25,629 bases of DNA. Origin: JACVRW01 sp035645115. GTDB taxonomy: Bacteria; Actinomycetota; Thermoleophilia; Solirubrobacterales; Thermoleophilaceae. Positions 7,512 through 14,223 of this stretch are shown one piece after another. Position numbers and translations under genes: made by a program. Where the stretch lies: contig DASQNF010000142.1 of assembly GCA_035645115.1 (NCBI GenBank), positions 1 through 25,629 of the forward strand. Direction: 5' to 3'. The notes under the pieces were generated by a model. The model saw only the letters and a list, made by a program, of their open reading frames with translations. It made no database searches and was not told the DNA's origin. Each line of letters starts with the position of its first letter. The stretch's first letter is position 1.

Positions 7512-7540
7512 TTGACTTGGGGCGCCGGACGGGGTACGGT
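7512..7540 (+). promoter_or_regulatory. Sigma-70-type promoter TTGACT-N17-TACGGT
   Basis: TTGACT (7512-7517), 17-nt spacer, TACGGT (7535-7540). It is the clearest housekeeping-type promoter in the window and would give a leader of about 80 nt to the gene at 7630. GGGTAC (7532-7537) overlaps the -10, but without a GTTT -35. Confidence 0.6.
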
Positions 7541-7629
7541 CCGGGCCTGCCCGAGGAGCGCGGGACGGGCGCCGACCACGGCGGCGCGCCGCACCTCGCG
7601 GGCGTGACAGCTACGCGAGGAGGATAAGG

Positions 7630-7827
7630 ATGGCGTATCTCAACTGCCCCACCTGCCGGCTCACGGTCTACCGGCCGGCCCTCGCGCTGACGAGTGAGGA
7701 GTGCCCGCGCTGCAGGGCCAAGCTGGGGCAGGTGAGCCGGCTGTTCCGATCGTCGCTCCCCCCGCGCCTCCAGTCGAAGGGTGAGCAGGGCGTCGAGGCG
7801 CTGCGGGCGCCCGACCTGAGGGCCTAG
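7630..7827 (+). CDS. Small zinc-ribbon protein
   Basis: A 65-aa protein with two Cys pairs, CPTC (residues 6-9) and CPRC (25-28), spaced as in a small zinc ribbon; the C-terminal half is basic and unstructured in appearance. The ATG has a strong GAGGAGGATAAGG ribosome site. The role is unknown; such ribbons bind nucleic acids or partner proteins. The TAG stop (7825-7827) shares CTAG with the stop of the convergent DUF1360 gene. Confidence 0.75.
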   Translation: MAYLNCPTCRLTVYRPALALTSEECPRCRAKLGQVSRLFRSSLPPRLQSKGEQGVEALRAPDLRA

Positions 7828-8375
7828 CCGCCGCCCAGCCCCCTGTCCTCCGCCGCCTTGTAGGCGATCTGGAGGAAGTCCGAGAGCGTCAGCGCCGACA
7901 GCACGGACGCGGTGAGGCGCGTGGGCCGCGGGGCGAACAGCAGGCCGGCGTGAAAGCCGCCGGAGAACCACAGGCCGAGGCAATAGGGGCACACGAGCAG
8001 CTCGCCGACCGTCCTGCGCAGTCCACGCCCGCGCGGCTTCTCCTCGACCTCGGCCGGGCCGCCCTTGCCCTGGAACTCGGTGAACGGCGCCCGCGCGAAG
8101 GTCGTGACCTTGTCCTTCGCGACGAGCCGGCTGAGCTTGTGGGTGGCGGTCCCGATCAGCAGCAGGTCACCTGCGCCGACGCGCTCCGGAAGCTCGCGCC
8201 CCGAGCGCTTGGCCGCCACCACTGCCGCGGCCATTCCGGCGTTGAAGATCGTGGCCAACGCGGCATAGGACGCGAACGGCGGGCGCTCGTGGGGTTCGGC
8301 GTAGCCGGAGTAGGGGCCGCCGTCGCCCCCGGAGTGGGTGGCGTCGTCCTCCCGCGCCTCGGCGTCGAGGCTCAC
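7824..8375 (-). CDS. DUF1360 membrane protein
   Basis: A 183-aa protein. The family signature is LLVCPYCLGLWFSG (around residue 133), with hydrophobic helices at about 30-50 (ASYAALATIFNAGMAAAVVAA), around the CPYC motif, and near LTASVLSALTLSDFLQIAY. GDLLLIGTATHKLSRLVAKDKVT is also typical. DUF1360 proteins are integral membrane proteins of unknown function that occur in sporulating and stress-tolerant Gram-positives. The GTG start at 8375 overlaps the YihY stop (GTGA, 8372-8375), making it the last gene of the envelope operon. The much longer open frame upstream is antisense-like noise within YihY. Confidence 0.88.
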   Translation of the reverse strand: MSLDAEAREDDATHSGGDGGPYSGYAEPHERPPFASYAALATIFNAGMAAAVVAAKRSGRELPERVGAGDLLLIGTATHKLSRLVAKDKVTTFARAPFTEFQGKGGPAEVEEKPRGRGLRRTVGELLVCPYCLGLWFSGGFHAGLLFAPRPTRLTASVLSALTLSDFLQIAYKAAEDRGLGGG

Positions 8376-9325
8376 GCGTTCTGGTTCTGCATCTTGCGGG
8401 TGTCGCGCGGCTCCACGAACGGCTCCCTGTCCTCCGGCATTCCGCCCTCGATCGCCCTGCCGCGCTGTACCTCCGCGTTGAACTCCGCCCCGAGCAGGAT
8501 CATGATGTTCGAGATCCAGAGCCACACCAGGAACACGATCGGTCCGGCCATCGCCCCGTAGGTCTTGTTGTAGGAGCCGAAGTTCGCCACGTAGAAGGCG
8601 AACGCCGCGGAGGCGATCACCCAGCCGAGCACGGCGAGGATGCCGCCCGGCGAGAGCCACTTGAAGCCGGGCTGCTTGACGTTCGGCGCCGCCCAGTACA
8701 GGACCGCGAACATGAACGAGACGAGCAGCAGCATCACCGGCCACTTGGCGATGTTCCAGACGCTGACCGCCGTGTCGCTGAGGCCGAGGAGGCTGCCGGC
8801 TTCCTTGGCGAGGCCACCCGAGAGCGTCACCGCGATGGCGCTGATCGCGGTCAGCAGCATCAGCAGCACCGTCAGGCCGACGCGAACCGGGAGGGTTTTC
8901 CAGATCGGTCGCCCCTCCTCTATGTCGTAGATCGCGTTCGATGCGCGCATGAACGCCGCGATGTAGCCGGACGCCGACCAGATCGCCGCGAGGATCCCGA
9001 TGATGAAGAAGAAGCCGGCTGCGCCCTTGCTGCCCTGCAGGTTCTCGATCGCGTTCGTGAAGATCTCCTTGGCCGGGCCGGGGGCGACCGCTCCGAGGTT
9101 GTCGATCAGCGGCTGCGTCGCCGAGCTGCCGATCAGCCCGATGATCGAGACCAGCGCGATCAGCGCGGGGAAGATCGCGAGGATGCCGTAGTAGGTGAGC
9201 GCCGCCGCCCAATCGGTGAGGTTGTCCTCCTTGAACTCCTTGGCCGAGCGTTTCAGGACGCCGACCCAGGAGCCCTTGTCGAGGTCGGTAGGCCCGGCCG
9301 GGGCGGTCCGGTCGGATCTCGCCAT
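8372..9325 (-). CDS. YihY/BrkB-family membrane protein
   Basis: A 317-aa protein with about six transmembrane segments and the family markers DWAAALTYYGILAIFPALIAL (residues 38-58), IWSASGYIAAFMRASNAIYD, RVGLTVLLMLLTA, VLYWAAPNVK, and YGAMAGPIVFLVWLWISNIMILLGAEFNAE near the end. YihY/BrkB proteins were once called ribonuclease BN by mistake; the transport or envelope role is still unsettled. The N- and C-termini are charged and cytoplasmic in appearance. It sits 2 bp after the DUF3618 stop and overlaps the DUF1360 start. Confidence 0.95.
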   Translation of the reverse strand: MARSDRTAPAGPTDLDKGSWVGVLKRSAKEFKEDNLTDWAAALTYYGILAIFPALIALVSIIGLIGSSATQPLIDNLGAVAPGPAKEIFTNAIENLQGSKGAAGFFFIIGILAAIWSASGYIAAFMRASNAIYDIEEGRPIWKTLPVRVGLTVLLMLLTAISAIAVTLSGGLAKEAGSLLGLSDTAVSVWNIAKWPVMLLLVSFMFAVLYWAAPNVKQPGFKWLSPGGILAVLGWVIASAAFAFYVANFGSYNKTYGAMAGPIVFLVWLWISNIMILLGAEFNAEVQRGRAIEGGMPEDREPFVEPRDTRKMQNQNA

Positions 9326-9327
9326 CC

Positions 9328-9726
9328 CTATCGCCTCCTGACGAGCCAGAGCGCAGCGATCCCGAGCGCTATCCCGCCCATCGCCGCGTTGACGTTCTTG
9401 GGCTGAGAGCGGACCTTCTCCTGGACGGGCGCGGTCTTCGCCATGAGCTGCTCCTGCATCGGGCCGGCCTTCGCCATGAGCTGCTCCTGCATCGGGCCGG
9501 CCTTCGCCTTGAGCTGCTCGGTCTTCTCGCGGAGCTGGACCTTGGCCTGCTCGGTCTTCTCCTGCACCTGGGCCCTCGCGCGCTCCTTCTTCTCCTGGAC
9601 CTGGGCCTTTACGTCGGCCTTCTGGGAGAGCGCCTGCACGGTGTCGCCGAGCTCCGCTCGCGTGCGCTCGATATCGCGCCGCAGCTCCGCCTGGCGCTGC
9701 TCCTCGGTCATCTTCGCCTCGTTCAC
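9328..9726 (-). CDS. DUF3618 protein with coiled coil and 11-residue repeats
   Basis: A 132-aa protein. The N-terminus (QRQAELRRDIERTRAELGDTV) is the DUF3618 signature. A long helical, Lys/Gln/Glu-rich region (QVQEKKERARAQVQEKTEQAK) is probably a coiled coil. Two exact copies of AKAGPMQEQLM and a degenerate third follow, then one transmembrane helix at the C-terminus (NAAMGGIALGIAALWLVRRR). It is likely a membrane-anchored cytoplasmic helix rod; partner unknown. The GTG at 9726 overlaps the upstream stop (GTGA); the ATG at 9711, preceded by GAGG, is an equally possible start. DUF3618 commonly sits with DUF1469 and YihY in actinobacteria. Confidence 0.88.
   Translation of the reverse strand: MNEAKMTEEQRQAELRRDIERTRAELGDTVQALSQKADVKAQVQEKKERARAQVQEKTEQAKVQLREKTEQLKAKAGPMQEQLMAKAGPMQEQLMAKTAPVQEKVRSQPKNVNAAMGGIALGIAALWLVRRR
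9436..9501 (-). repeat. Perfect 33-bp tandem duplication inside the DUF3618 gene
   Basis: Bases 9436-9468 and 9469-9501 are identical, and a partly matching third unit begins at 9502. The unit is in frame and encodes 11 residues (AKAGPMQEQLM). Exact DNA identity suggests a recent slippage or duplication event, or active length variation. Confidence 0.9.
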
Positions 9727-10160
9727 GACTTCGCCCTCGCCTTCACGGTGTCGACATCGCGCTGCAGGCTCGCAATCGCCTGTTCGGGCTTTGGCGGCCC
9801 GGCCTGTGCCACCTGCTTCTTCCCCGTGAGCGCGAGGATGCCTGCCACGGCGAGTAGCACGACGCCCACGATCACCGCCGCGATCCAGGGCTCGAGCAGC
9901 GTCCCGATCCCGATGATCGCCGCGGCCACCAGCGCGCCGACGCCGTAGAGCGCGACGAGCCCGGCGCCGCCGAACATGCCCGCTCCCTTGCCGGCATGTC
10001 TCCCCTTCTCCGTGAGCTCCGCCTGCGCGAGGCGCATCTCCTGGCGGATCAGGGTCGAGGTCTGCTCGGACAGCTGCCGGACGAGCTCGCCGACCGAGCT
10101 GTCCTGCTGTGCCGGCGCAACCGCGCCGCTGTGGTCGAATCTGGTGCTCGTGCCTTCCAT
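9723..10160 (-). CDS. DUF1469 / actinobacterial phage-holin-superfamily membrane protein
   Basis: A 145-aa protein. After a short soluble N-terminus comes the hallmark helix SVGELVRQLSEQTSTLIRQEMRLAQAEL (about residues 22-49), then two transmembrane helices (about 64-88 and 93-113) and a polar C-terminal helix (EQAIASLQRDVDTVKAR). Despite the holin label, these chromosomal proteins are not phage genes; they occur with DUF3618 and YihY and probably act at the envelope. It is the first gene of the four-gene operon. The ATG at 10160 has a GGGTAG box ending 9 nt upstream and no Shine-Dalgarno sequence, so it is probably leaderless. Confidence 0.92.
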   Translation of the reverse strand: MEGTSTRFDHSGAVAPAQQDSSVGELVRQLSEQTSTLIRQEMRLAQAELTEKGRHAGKGAGMFGGAGLVALYGVGALVAAAIIGIGTLLEPWIAAVIVGVVLLAVAGILALTGKKQVAQAGPPKPEQAIASLQRDVDTVKARAKS

Positions 10161-10169
10161 GGCCCGTGA

Positions 10170-10194
10170 CTACCCGCTGTAGGACGGGATATGC
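10170..10194 (-). promoter_or_regulatory. GCATAT-N13-GGGTAG promoter-like site of the envelope operon
   Basis: On the minus strand GCATAT (10194-10189), 13-nt spacer, GGGTAG (10175-10170), then 9 nt to the ATG at 10160. The octamer GCATATCC recurs at the same place before the nucleotidyltransferase gene (12468-12461). Confidence 0.45.
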
Positions 10195-10209
10195 ACTTGG
10201 GGGGAGAGC

Positions 10210-11250
10210 TCAGGCTGCTTCGGCGAGCGCGGCGACCTCGCGGGTCTCGGCCAGCCGCTCGAGCGCCTTGTGCTCGATGCGCCGGACGCGCTCGGGAGAG
10301 AGTCCGAGCCGCCTGCCCGCCTCGCGCAGTGGAGTGGGATCCGCGCCGCCCAGGCCGTAGCGCAGCTTGATGACCTCGCGCTCCTGCGCCGGAAGTCGCT
10401 CGAGCGCCGCGTGCACGGCCTCCTCCCGCAGCCCGATCTCCACCACCTCCACGGGCTCGCGCTCGTCGCTCGGGAGCAGGTCTCCGAGCTCGGCTTCGCC
10501 ATCCTCGCCCACCGGGCGCTCCAGGCTCGTGATCGTCCGCGTGAACTCGAGCGTCTCCTCGAGCTCCGCGAGCGTGATGTCCGCGCCCGCGGCTATCTCC
10601 GCGTCGGTGGGCGCCCGCTCGAGCTCGAGCGCCAACTCCCGCTCCACGCGCACGATCTTGCGCTGTCGTTGGCCGATATGGACGGGGATTCGGATCGTGC
10701 GGCCCTGGTTGGCGAGCCCGCGCTGGATCGCCTGGCGGATCCAGAAGGTGGCGTAGGTCGAGAACTTGTACCCCTTTCGCCAGTCGAACTTCTCGACCGC
10801 GCGGATCAGGCCGAGGATGCCCTCCTGGATCAGGTCGAGCAGCGCAAGCTCGTGGCCCTGGTACTTCTTGGCCAGCGACACCACCAACCGCAGGTTGGCG
10901 TTGACCATCCGCTCCTTGGCCTGGAGGTCGCCCCGCTCGATCCGCTTGGCGAGCTCGACCTCCTCGGTCGCGGTGAGCAGCGGATGCCGGCGGACGTCGC
11001 GCAGGAACAGCTGCAGCGCGTCGCTCGTGATCGTGGCGAGCTCCGCGTTGTCGTAATGGGTGGGGGCGACGGAGGGGCGCCCGCAGTCGTCCGCCACGTC
11101 CACACCGCGCGCCTCTAGGCGGTCGGCCAGGGACTGCGCCTCGTCCTCGGATAGCTCGAGCTCCTGCACGAGCTCGGAGAGCTCGGACAGGTTCAAGCAA
11201 CCCTGCTCTTCGCCGCGCTCGACGAGCGCGTCGACGTTCGACGTCTCCAT
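10210..11250 (-). CDS. RpoD/SigA-like sigma-70 factor (group 1 or 2)
   Basis: A 346-aa sigma factor. An N-terminal segment (LVERGEEQGCLNLSELSELV) resembles region 1.1; region 1.2 is SDALQLFLRDVRRHPLLTATEE; region 2 holds NLRLVVSLAKKYQGHELALLDLIQEG and FSTYATFWIRQAIQR (the -10-binding helix); region 3 follows; region 4 is LPAQEREVIKLRYGLGG through LGLSPERVRRIEHKALERL. It is shorter than most RpoD proteins and could be the primary or a stress-dedicated group 2 factor (HrdB/SigB type). A strong SigB/SigF-type promoter (11260-11284) ends 9 nt before the ATG, so it appears to lie downstream of the other sigma factor. That favours a group 2 role, but other rpoD copies are not visible. Confidence 0.93.
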   Translation of the reverse strand: METSNVDALVERGEEQGCLNLSELSELVQELELSEDEAQSLADRLEARGVDVADDCGRPSVAPTHYDNAELATITSDALQLFLRDVRRHPLLTATEEVELAKRIERGDLQAKERMVNANLRLVVSLAKKYQGHELALLDLIQEGILGLIRAVEKFDWRKGYKFSTYATFWIRQAIQRGLANQGRTIRIPVHIGQRQRKIVRVERELALELERAPTDAEIAAGADITLAELEETLEFTRTITSLERPVGEDGEAELGDLLPSDEREPVEVVEIGLREEAVHAALERLPAQEREVIKLRYGLGGADPTPLREAGRRLGLSPERVRRIEHKALERLAETREVAALAEAA

Positions 11251-11259
11251 GCCTGTTCC

Positions 11260-11284
11260 GTACCCGGCCGTCCTCTACGGAAAC
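11260..11284 (-). promoter_or_regulatory. SigB/SigF-type promoter GTTTCC-N13-GGGTAC of the RpoD-like gene
   Basis: On the minus strand GTTTCC (11284-11279), 13-nt spacer, GGGTAC (11265-11260), then 9 nt to the ATG at 11250. The match is strong and the mRNA would be leaderless. Confidence 0.6.
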
Positions 11285-11445
11285 GGGCGAGGCGGCGGCC
11301 TTGAGGGCCTGTATGCGGCGGTGCCCGGTATGATCGCGCGCGGCGTCGTCCGCCGTGCGCGGCGCGCGGTGCCAACCTAGTCCGACCGGACGGGTCGTGG
11401 CCGCCGGGCGGCCCGAGCTGGATCGTGGCGGTGGTGCGACGCGCC

Positions 11446-11832
11446 ATGACCGTGCCTACACGAGACCTCGGCCCGACCCTCGCAGCCATGACCAACGCGG
11501 TCGTGGGGTTGCACCGCAAGCACTACGGCAAGGGCCCCACCCGTTCGAAGTCCTACCTGCTCGGAGACGTGGCGGTCTGCGTGATGAACGACGTGTTCAC
11601 GACCGTCGAGCGGACGTTGGTCGAGGCCGGCGACGCCGCACGCGTTCGAGCCACCCGGCTCGCCTTCCAGGACGCGATGGAGGACGAGTTCAAGCAGGCG
11701 GTGGAGGAGGCGCTCGGCAGGCGGGTGCTCGCCGTGACCAGCCAGCTGCTGCTCGGCTCGGAGGTCGCCTTCGTGGTGTTCGTGCTGCAGCCTGAGCCCG
11801 AGCCGGGCCTCAGCCAGGCCGCTGAGGAGTGA
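11446..11832 (+). CDS. DUF2294 / MpsC-like protein
   Basis: About 128 aa. NAVVGLHRKHYGKGPTRSKSYLLGDVAVCVM, then TTVERTLVEAG, RLAFQDAMEDEFKQAVEEALGRRVLAV and a closing VAFVVFVLQPE match the DUF2294 family. Some members are named MpsC for a sodium-translocating membrane-potential system in staphylococci; no MpsA/MpsB partner lies here, so the role is open. I use the ATG at 11446; a GTG at 11425 and an ATG at 11488 are alternatives, and none has a good ribosome site. The 3' end overlaps the convergent nucleotidyltransferase gene by 23 bp. Confidence 0.8.
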   Translation: MTVPTRDLGPTLAAMTNAVVGLHRKHYGKGPTRSKSYLLGDVAVCVMNDVFTTVERTLVEAGDAARVRATRLAFQDAMEDEFKQAVEEALGRRVLAVTSQLLLGSEVAFVVFVLQPEPEPGLSQAAEE

Positions 11833-12433
11833 GCACCCGCACGTCGGCCCCCTGCAGCGCGTGGCTGTCCGCCGCTATGCCGAGCTGCTCGCAGAGCACG
11901 AAGAACGCGGTCGCGTAGGGGGAGTCGCGAGTGCGCTCGCGCAGGTAGCGCCAGTCGATCTGCTCGCGCAGCGAGCGCGCGATCCGCACCAGGGCCGTGT
12001 AGTCGAGCTCGTGCTCGTCGAGGGCGAGCAGCTTGGTGGCGAGCACGTCCTCGATCGCCATCACCGGGATCGTTATGCCGAGCACGTGCAGCAGCTCGCC
12101 GCGCTCGATCACCTCGTCCGTGACCTCGAGCCCGCGCGGGGCGAAAATCAGGTCGATCAGGACATCGCCGTCCCAGGCCTTGTGGAGCCACTCCTCCGGC
12201 GGCTTTTCGGTTCGCATTCCAGCCGCCTCGAGCACCTCCATGGCCCGCTCGGCGTGCTCCGGCTTGATCACGAAGTCGAGGTCGTGGCGAGTCTCCGGAC
12301 CGCCGCGCGCCCAGAGCGCGAGGCTGCCTCCGAGCAGGAACGGCAGCTCCGCCTCGCGCAGCGCCGCCACCGCCTTCTTCAGGGCCGCCTCGATCGAGGG
12401 GAAGGGGTGTTCGATCTCAGCCGCGTTGCCCAC
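11810..12433 (-). CDS. Nucleotidyltransferase-fold protein
   Basis: A 207-aa protein of the Pol-beta-like nucleotidyltransferase superfamily: the helix-turn motif GGSLALWARGG (residues 35-45) followed by TRHDLDFVI with acidic residues D51 and D53, and a later VLIDLIFAPRGLEV. The C-terminal half (AIEDVLATKLLALDEHELDYTALVRIARSLREQIDW) resembles the helical part of AbiEii-type and related NTases. Such proteins modify RNA, tRNA or proteins, sometimes as toxins, but no antitoxin-like partner is adjacent. I chose the GTG at 12433 because a GGGTAC box ends 9 nt upstream; the longer open frame to 12766 is antisense to the phosphoesterase. Confidence 0.8.
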   Translation of the reverse strand: MGNAAEIEHPFPSIEAALKKAVAALREAELPFLLGGSLALWARGGPETRHDLDFVIKPEHAERAMEVLEAAGMRTEKPPEEWLHKAWDGDVLIDLIFAPRGLEVTDEVIERGELLHVLGITIPVMAIEDVLATKLLALDEHELDYTALVRIARSLREQIDWRYLRERTRDSPYATAFFVLCEQLGIAADSHALQGADVRVLTPQRPG

Positions 12434-12442
12434 GTTCGCGCT

Positions 12443-12468
12443 GTACCCGTGCCGACATGCGGATATGC
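12443..12468 (-). promoter_or_regulatory. GCATAT-N14-GGGTAC promoter-like site of the nucleotidyltransferase
   Basis: On the minus strand GCATAT (12468-12463), 14-nt spacer, GGGTAC (12448-12443), then 9 nt to the GTG at 12433. The upstream element overlaps the GGATAT element of the divergent gene. Confidence 0.45.
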
Positions 12469-12486
12469 CGCGCCGGCGGAGGGTAT
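12461..12486 (+). promoter_or_regulatory. GGATAT-N14-GGGTAT promoter-like site of the metallophosphoesterase
   Basis: GGATAT (12461-12466), 14-nt spacer, GGGTAT (12481-12486), then 9 nt to the ATG at 12496. The octamer GGATATGC (12461-12468) reads as GCATATCC for the divergent gene, so both promoters share it. Confidence 0.45.
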
Positions 12487-12495
12487 GCAGACGGG

Positions 12496-13284
12496 ATGAA
12501 GGCGCCCACCAGCGTGCTGGCCGCGAACCTGCGCAGCGGGGCGCGGATGCGCGTGGCGGCGGCGGGCGACGTGCACTGCTGCGAGGAGAACCGCGACGCG
12601 GTAGCGGCCGCCTTCGACGCGATCGACGGCGAGGCGGACGTGGTGCTGCTGGCCGGCGACCTGACGACCCACGGCGAGCCCGAGCAGGCGGCGGTGCTGG
12701 CGGACGCCTGCCGCGGGATGGAGACGCCCGTGATCGCGGTGCTCGGCAACCACGACCTTCATGCAAACCGGGCGGCTGAGCTCGTGGAGGTCCTCACCGG
12801 GGCCGGCGTGGAGCTGCTCGAGCGCTCCTGGACGACCTTGGGCACGGGCGGGCGAAGGCTCGGCGTGGCCGGCACGAAGGGGTTCGTGGGCGGCTTCCGC
12901 GGCCTCGGGCTGCCCGACTTCGGCGAGCCCTCGCTGCGCGGCATCTACGCCGAGACGACGGCCGAGGCGACGGCGCTGTCGGCCGGGCTGCACGAGGTGG
13001 CCCTCTGTCCGTTCCGGGTGGCGCTGCTCCACTACGCGCCGATCCCCGAGACCCTCCTCGGCGAGCCTCCCGAGATCTGGCCGTTCCTCGGCAGCGACAG
13101 GCTCGCCGCCCCGATCGTGGAGCACCGGCCGGACCTCGTGCTGCACGGCCACGCGCACGCGGGCAAGTTCCGTGGCGAGCTCGACGGGGTGCCCGTGTAC
13201 AACGTCTCGGTCCCGGTGATGGGCCAGGACTTCTGGCTCTTCGAGCTCACCGGCGCGACCCAGGCGGCGCCGGCCGTGCACTGA
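12496..13284 (+). CDS. Calcineurin-like metallophosphoesterase
   Basis: A 262-aa protein with the full set of metallophosphoesterase motifs: GDVHC (D25, H27), GDLTTHG, GNHDLH, HYAPIPE and GHAHAGKF, which together bind two metal ions. YNVSVPVMG follows as in related proteins. The substrate could be a phosphodiester or phosphomonoester and cannot be inferred. The ATG at 12496 fits the GGGTAT box 9 nt upstream. An internal ATG at 12547 (MRVAAAGDVH) is a possible shorter start. The ATG at 12457 would begin before the promoter box and is unlikely. It ends 51 bp before the convergent ligD polymerase stop. Confidence 0.92.
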   Translation: MKAPTSVLAANLRSGARMRVAAAGDVHCCEENRDAVAAAFDAIDGEADVVLLAGDLTTHGEPEQAAVLADACRGMETPVIAVLGNHDLHANRAAELVEVLTGAGVELLERSWTTLGTGGRRLGVAGTKGFVGGFRGLGLPDFGEPSLRGIYAETTAEATALSAGLHEVALCPFRVALLHYAPIPETLLGEPPEIWPFLGSDRLAAPIVEHRPDLVLHGHAHAGKFRGELDGVPVYNVSVPVMGQDFWLFELTGATQAAPAVH

Positions 13285-13335
13285 GGCCGCGGAGTCGGGC
13301 GCGCAGCCCGGCGGCTCGGCGCACCAGCGCGTGCC

Positions 13336-14223
13336 TCAGCGCAGCAGCGCGTCCAACCGCTCGCGCGCGCGCGCGATCCCGCGCGCGTGGGACTGCATGT
13401 CGGCCCACGGGTCGCCGCTCGCGGCGAGGCGGCGAAGCACGTTTCGAAGGGTCCAGCGGTCGGGGCGGAGCTTCGAGTCGGAGAGCTCGTCCCATTCGAT
13501 CGGGGTGGCCACCGGCGCGCCGGGGCGGGGGCGGACCGCGTACGGCGGCACGGTGGTCTGCGCGTAGTTGTTTCGCAGCACGTCCACGAGGATGCGCCCG
13601 TCGCGCTTGCCCTTGCGAAACTCGGTCGTGAGCTCGCCCGGGTGGCGCTCCGCAAGGACCTGGGCCGCTCGCCGCGCGAGCTCGCGCACCTCGTCGTGGT
13701 GTGCGCGGCGGCGCAGCGGCGCCCAGACGTGGATGCCCTTCGAGCCGGTGACCTGCGCGAACGGCGTCAATCCGAGCTCTCGCACGAGCTCGCCGGTGGC
13801 GCGGGCGGCTCGGCGAACGGAGGCGAAGTCACGCCCCGGCGGGGGGTCGAGGTCGAACACGAGCCGGTCGGGCTGGGTCAGCCGGTCCGCCCGCGAGAGC
13901 CAGACGTGCGGTGTGATGGTGTTCTGCCCCACGAGGTAGACGAGCGTGTCCGCGCCTGAGGTGTAGACGTGCTGGAGCGTGCCGCCCGCCTTGGGGACCT
14001 CGACCCGCCGGATCCAGGCCGGGAAGTGCTCGGGAGCGTCCTTGTGGAAGAAGCCCTTGCCGCGGATCCCCCCGGGAAAGCGCTGCATGCTCACGGGGCG
14101 GCCCTTAACATGGGGCAGCATCCACCGCGACACCCGCTGGTAATACTCGGCGAGGTCGGCCTTCGTGATGCCGTCGTCCGGGAAGAGCAGCTTGTCCGGG
14201 CTCGAGAGCTCGACGCTCCTCAC
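13336..14223 (-). CDS. ligD: LigD polymerase-domain protein (stand-alone primase/polymerase)
   Basis: A 295-aa protein equal to the polymerase domain of bacterial non-homologous end-joining LigD. It starts SVELSSPDKLLFPDDGITKA. The catalytic acidic pair is DLD (D124, D126) in RLVFDLDPPPG; SKGIHVWAP (161-169) is the nucleotide-binding motif; RILVDVLRNNYAQTTVPPYA carries the third acidic residue. It would add ribonucleotides and bridge DNA ends during repair. No ATP-dependent ligase domain is fused or present here, and no Ku gene is seen. The GTG start overlaps the phosphoesterase stop in GTGA, so the two are made together. Confidence 0.92.
   Translation of the reverse strand: MRSVELSSPDKLLFPDDGITKADLAEYYQRVSRWMLPHVKGRPVSMQRFPGGIRGKGFFHKDAPEHFPAWIRRVEVPKAGGTLQHVYTSGADTLVYLVGQNTITPHVWLSRADRLTQPDRLVFDLDPPPGRDFASVRRAARATGELVRELGLTPFAQVTGSKGIHVWAPLRRRAHHDEVRELARRAAQVLAERHPGELTTEFRKGKRDGRILVDVLRNNYAQTTVPPYAVRPRPGAPVATPIEWDELSDSKLRPDRWTLRNVLRRLAASGDPWADMQSHARGIARARERLDALLR

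Larger units (their letters stand above)
7312..7629. other. 318-bp intergenic region, AT-richer than its surroundings
   Basis: It separates the divergent small basic gene and the zinc-ribbon gene. It contains a CATATATTTGG tract near 7408, two TTTACACC boxes 20 bp apart (7432-7439, 7452-7459), a sigma-70-like promoter (7512-7540) and a GC-rich leader to the zinc-ribbon gene. ORFs here look like chance. Confidence 0.5.

Noticed and set aside
7824..9212. Long open frame covering both DUF1360 and most of YihY
   Set aside because: The upper part is an out-of-frame read of YihY; only the part below 8375 resembles DUF1360, and a GTGA start overlap defines it.
9723..10160. Holin-like gene as a sign of a prophage
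   Set aside because: The DUF1469 'holin' family is chromosomal in actinobacteria and sits in an envelope operon; no lysin, capsid, integrase or att site is present.
12457..12495. Earlier ATG (12457) as start of the metallophosphoesterase
   Set aside because: It would place the start upstream of the GGGTAT box and the shared GGATATGC element; the ATG at 12496 fits the conserved 9-nt spacing.
13360..13390. Alternating CG tract in the ligD polymerase gene as a Z-DNA or regulatory element
   Set aside because: It lies inside coding sequence for Arg/Ala/Gly codons (HARGIARARERL) and is explained by codon use.
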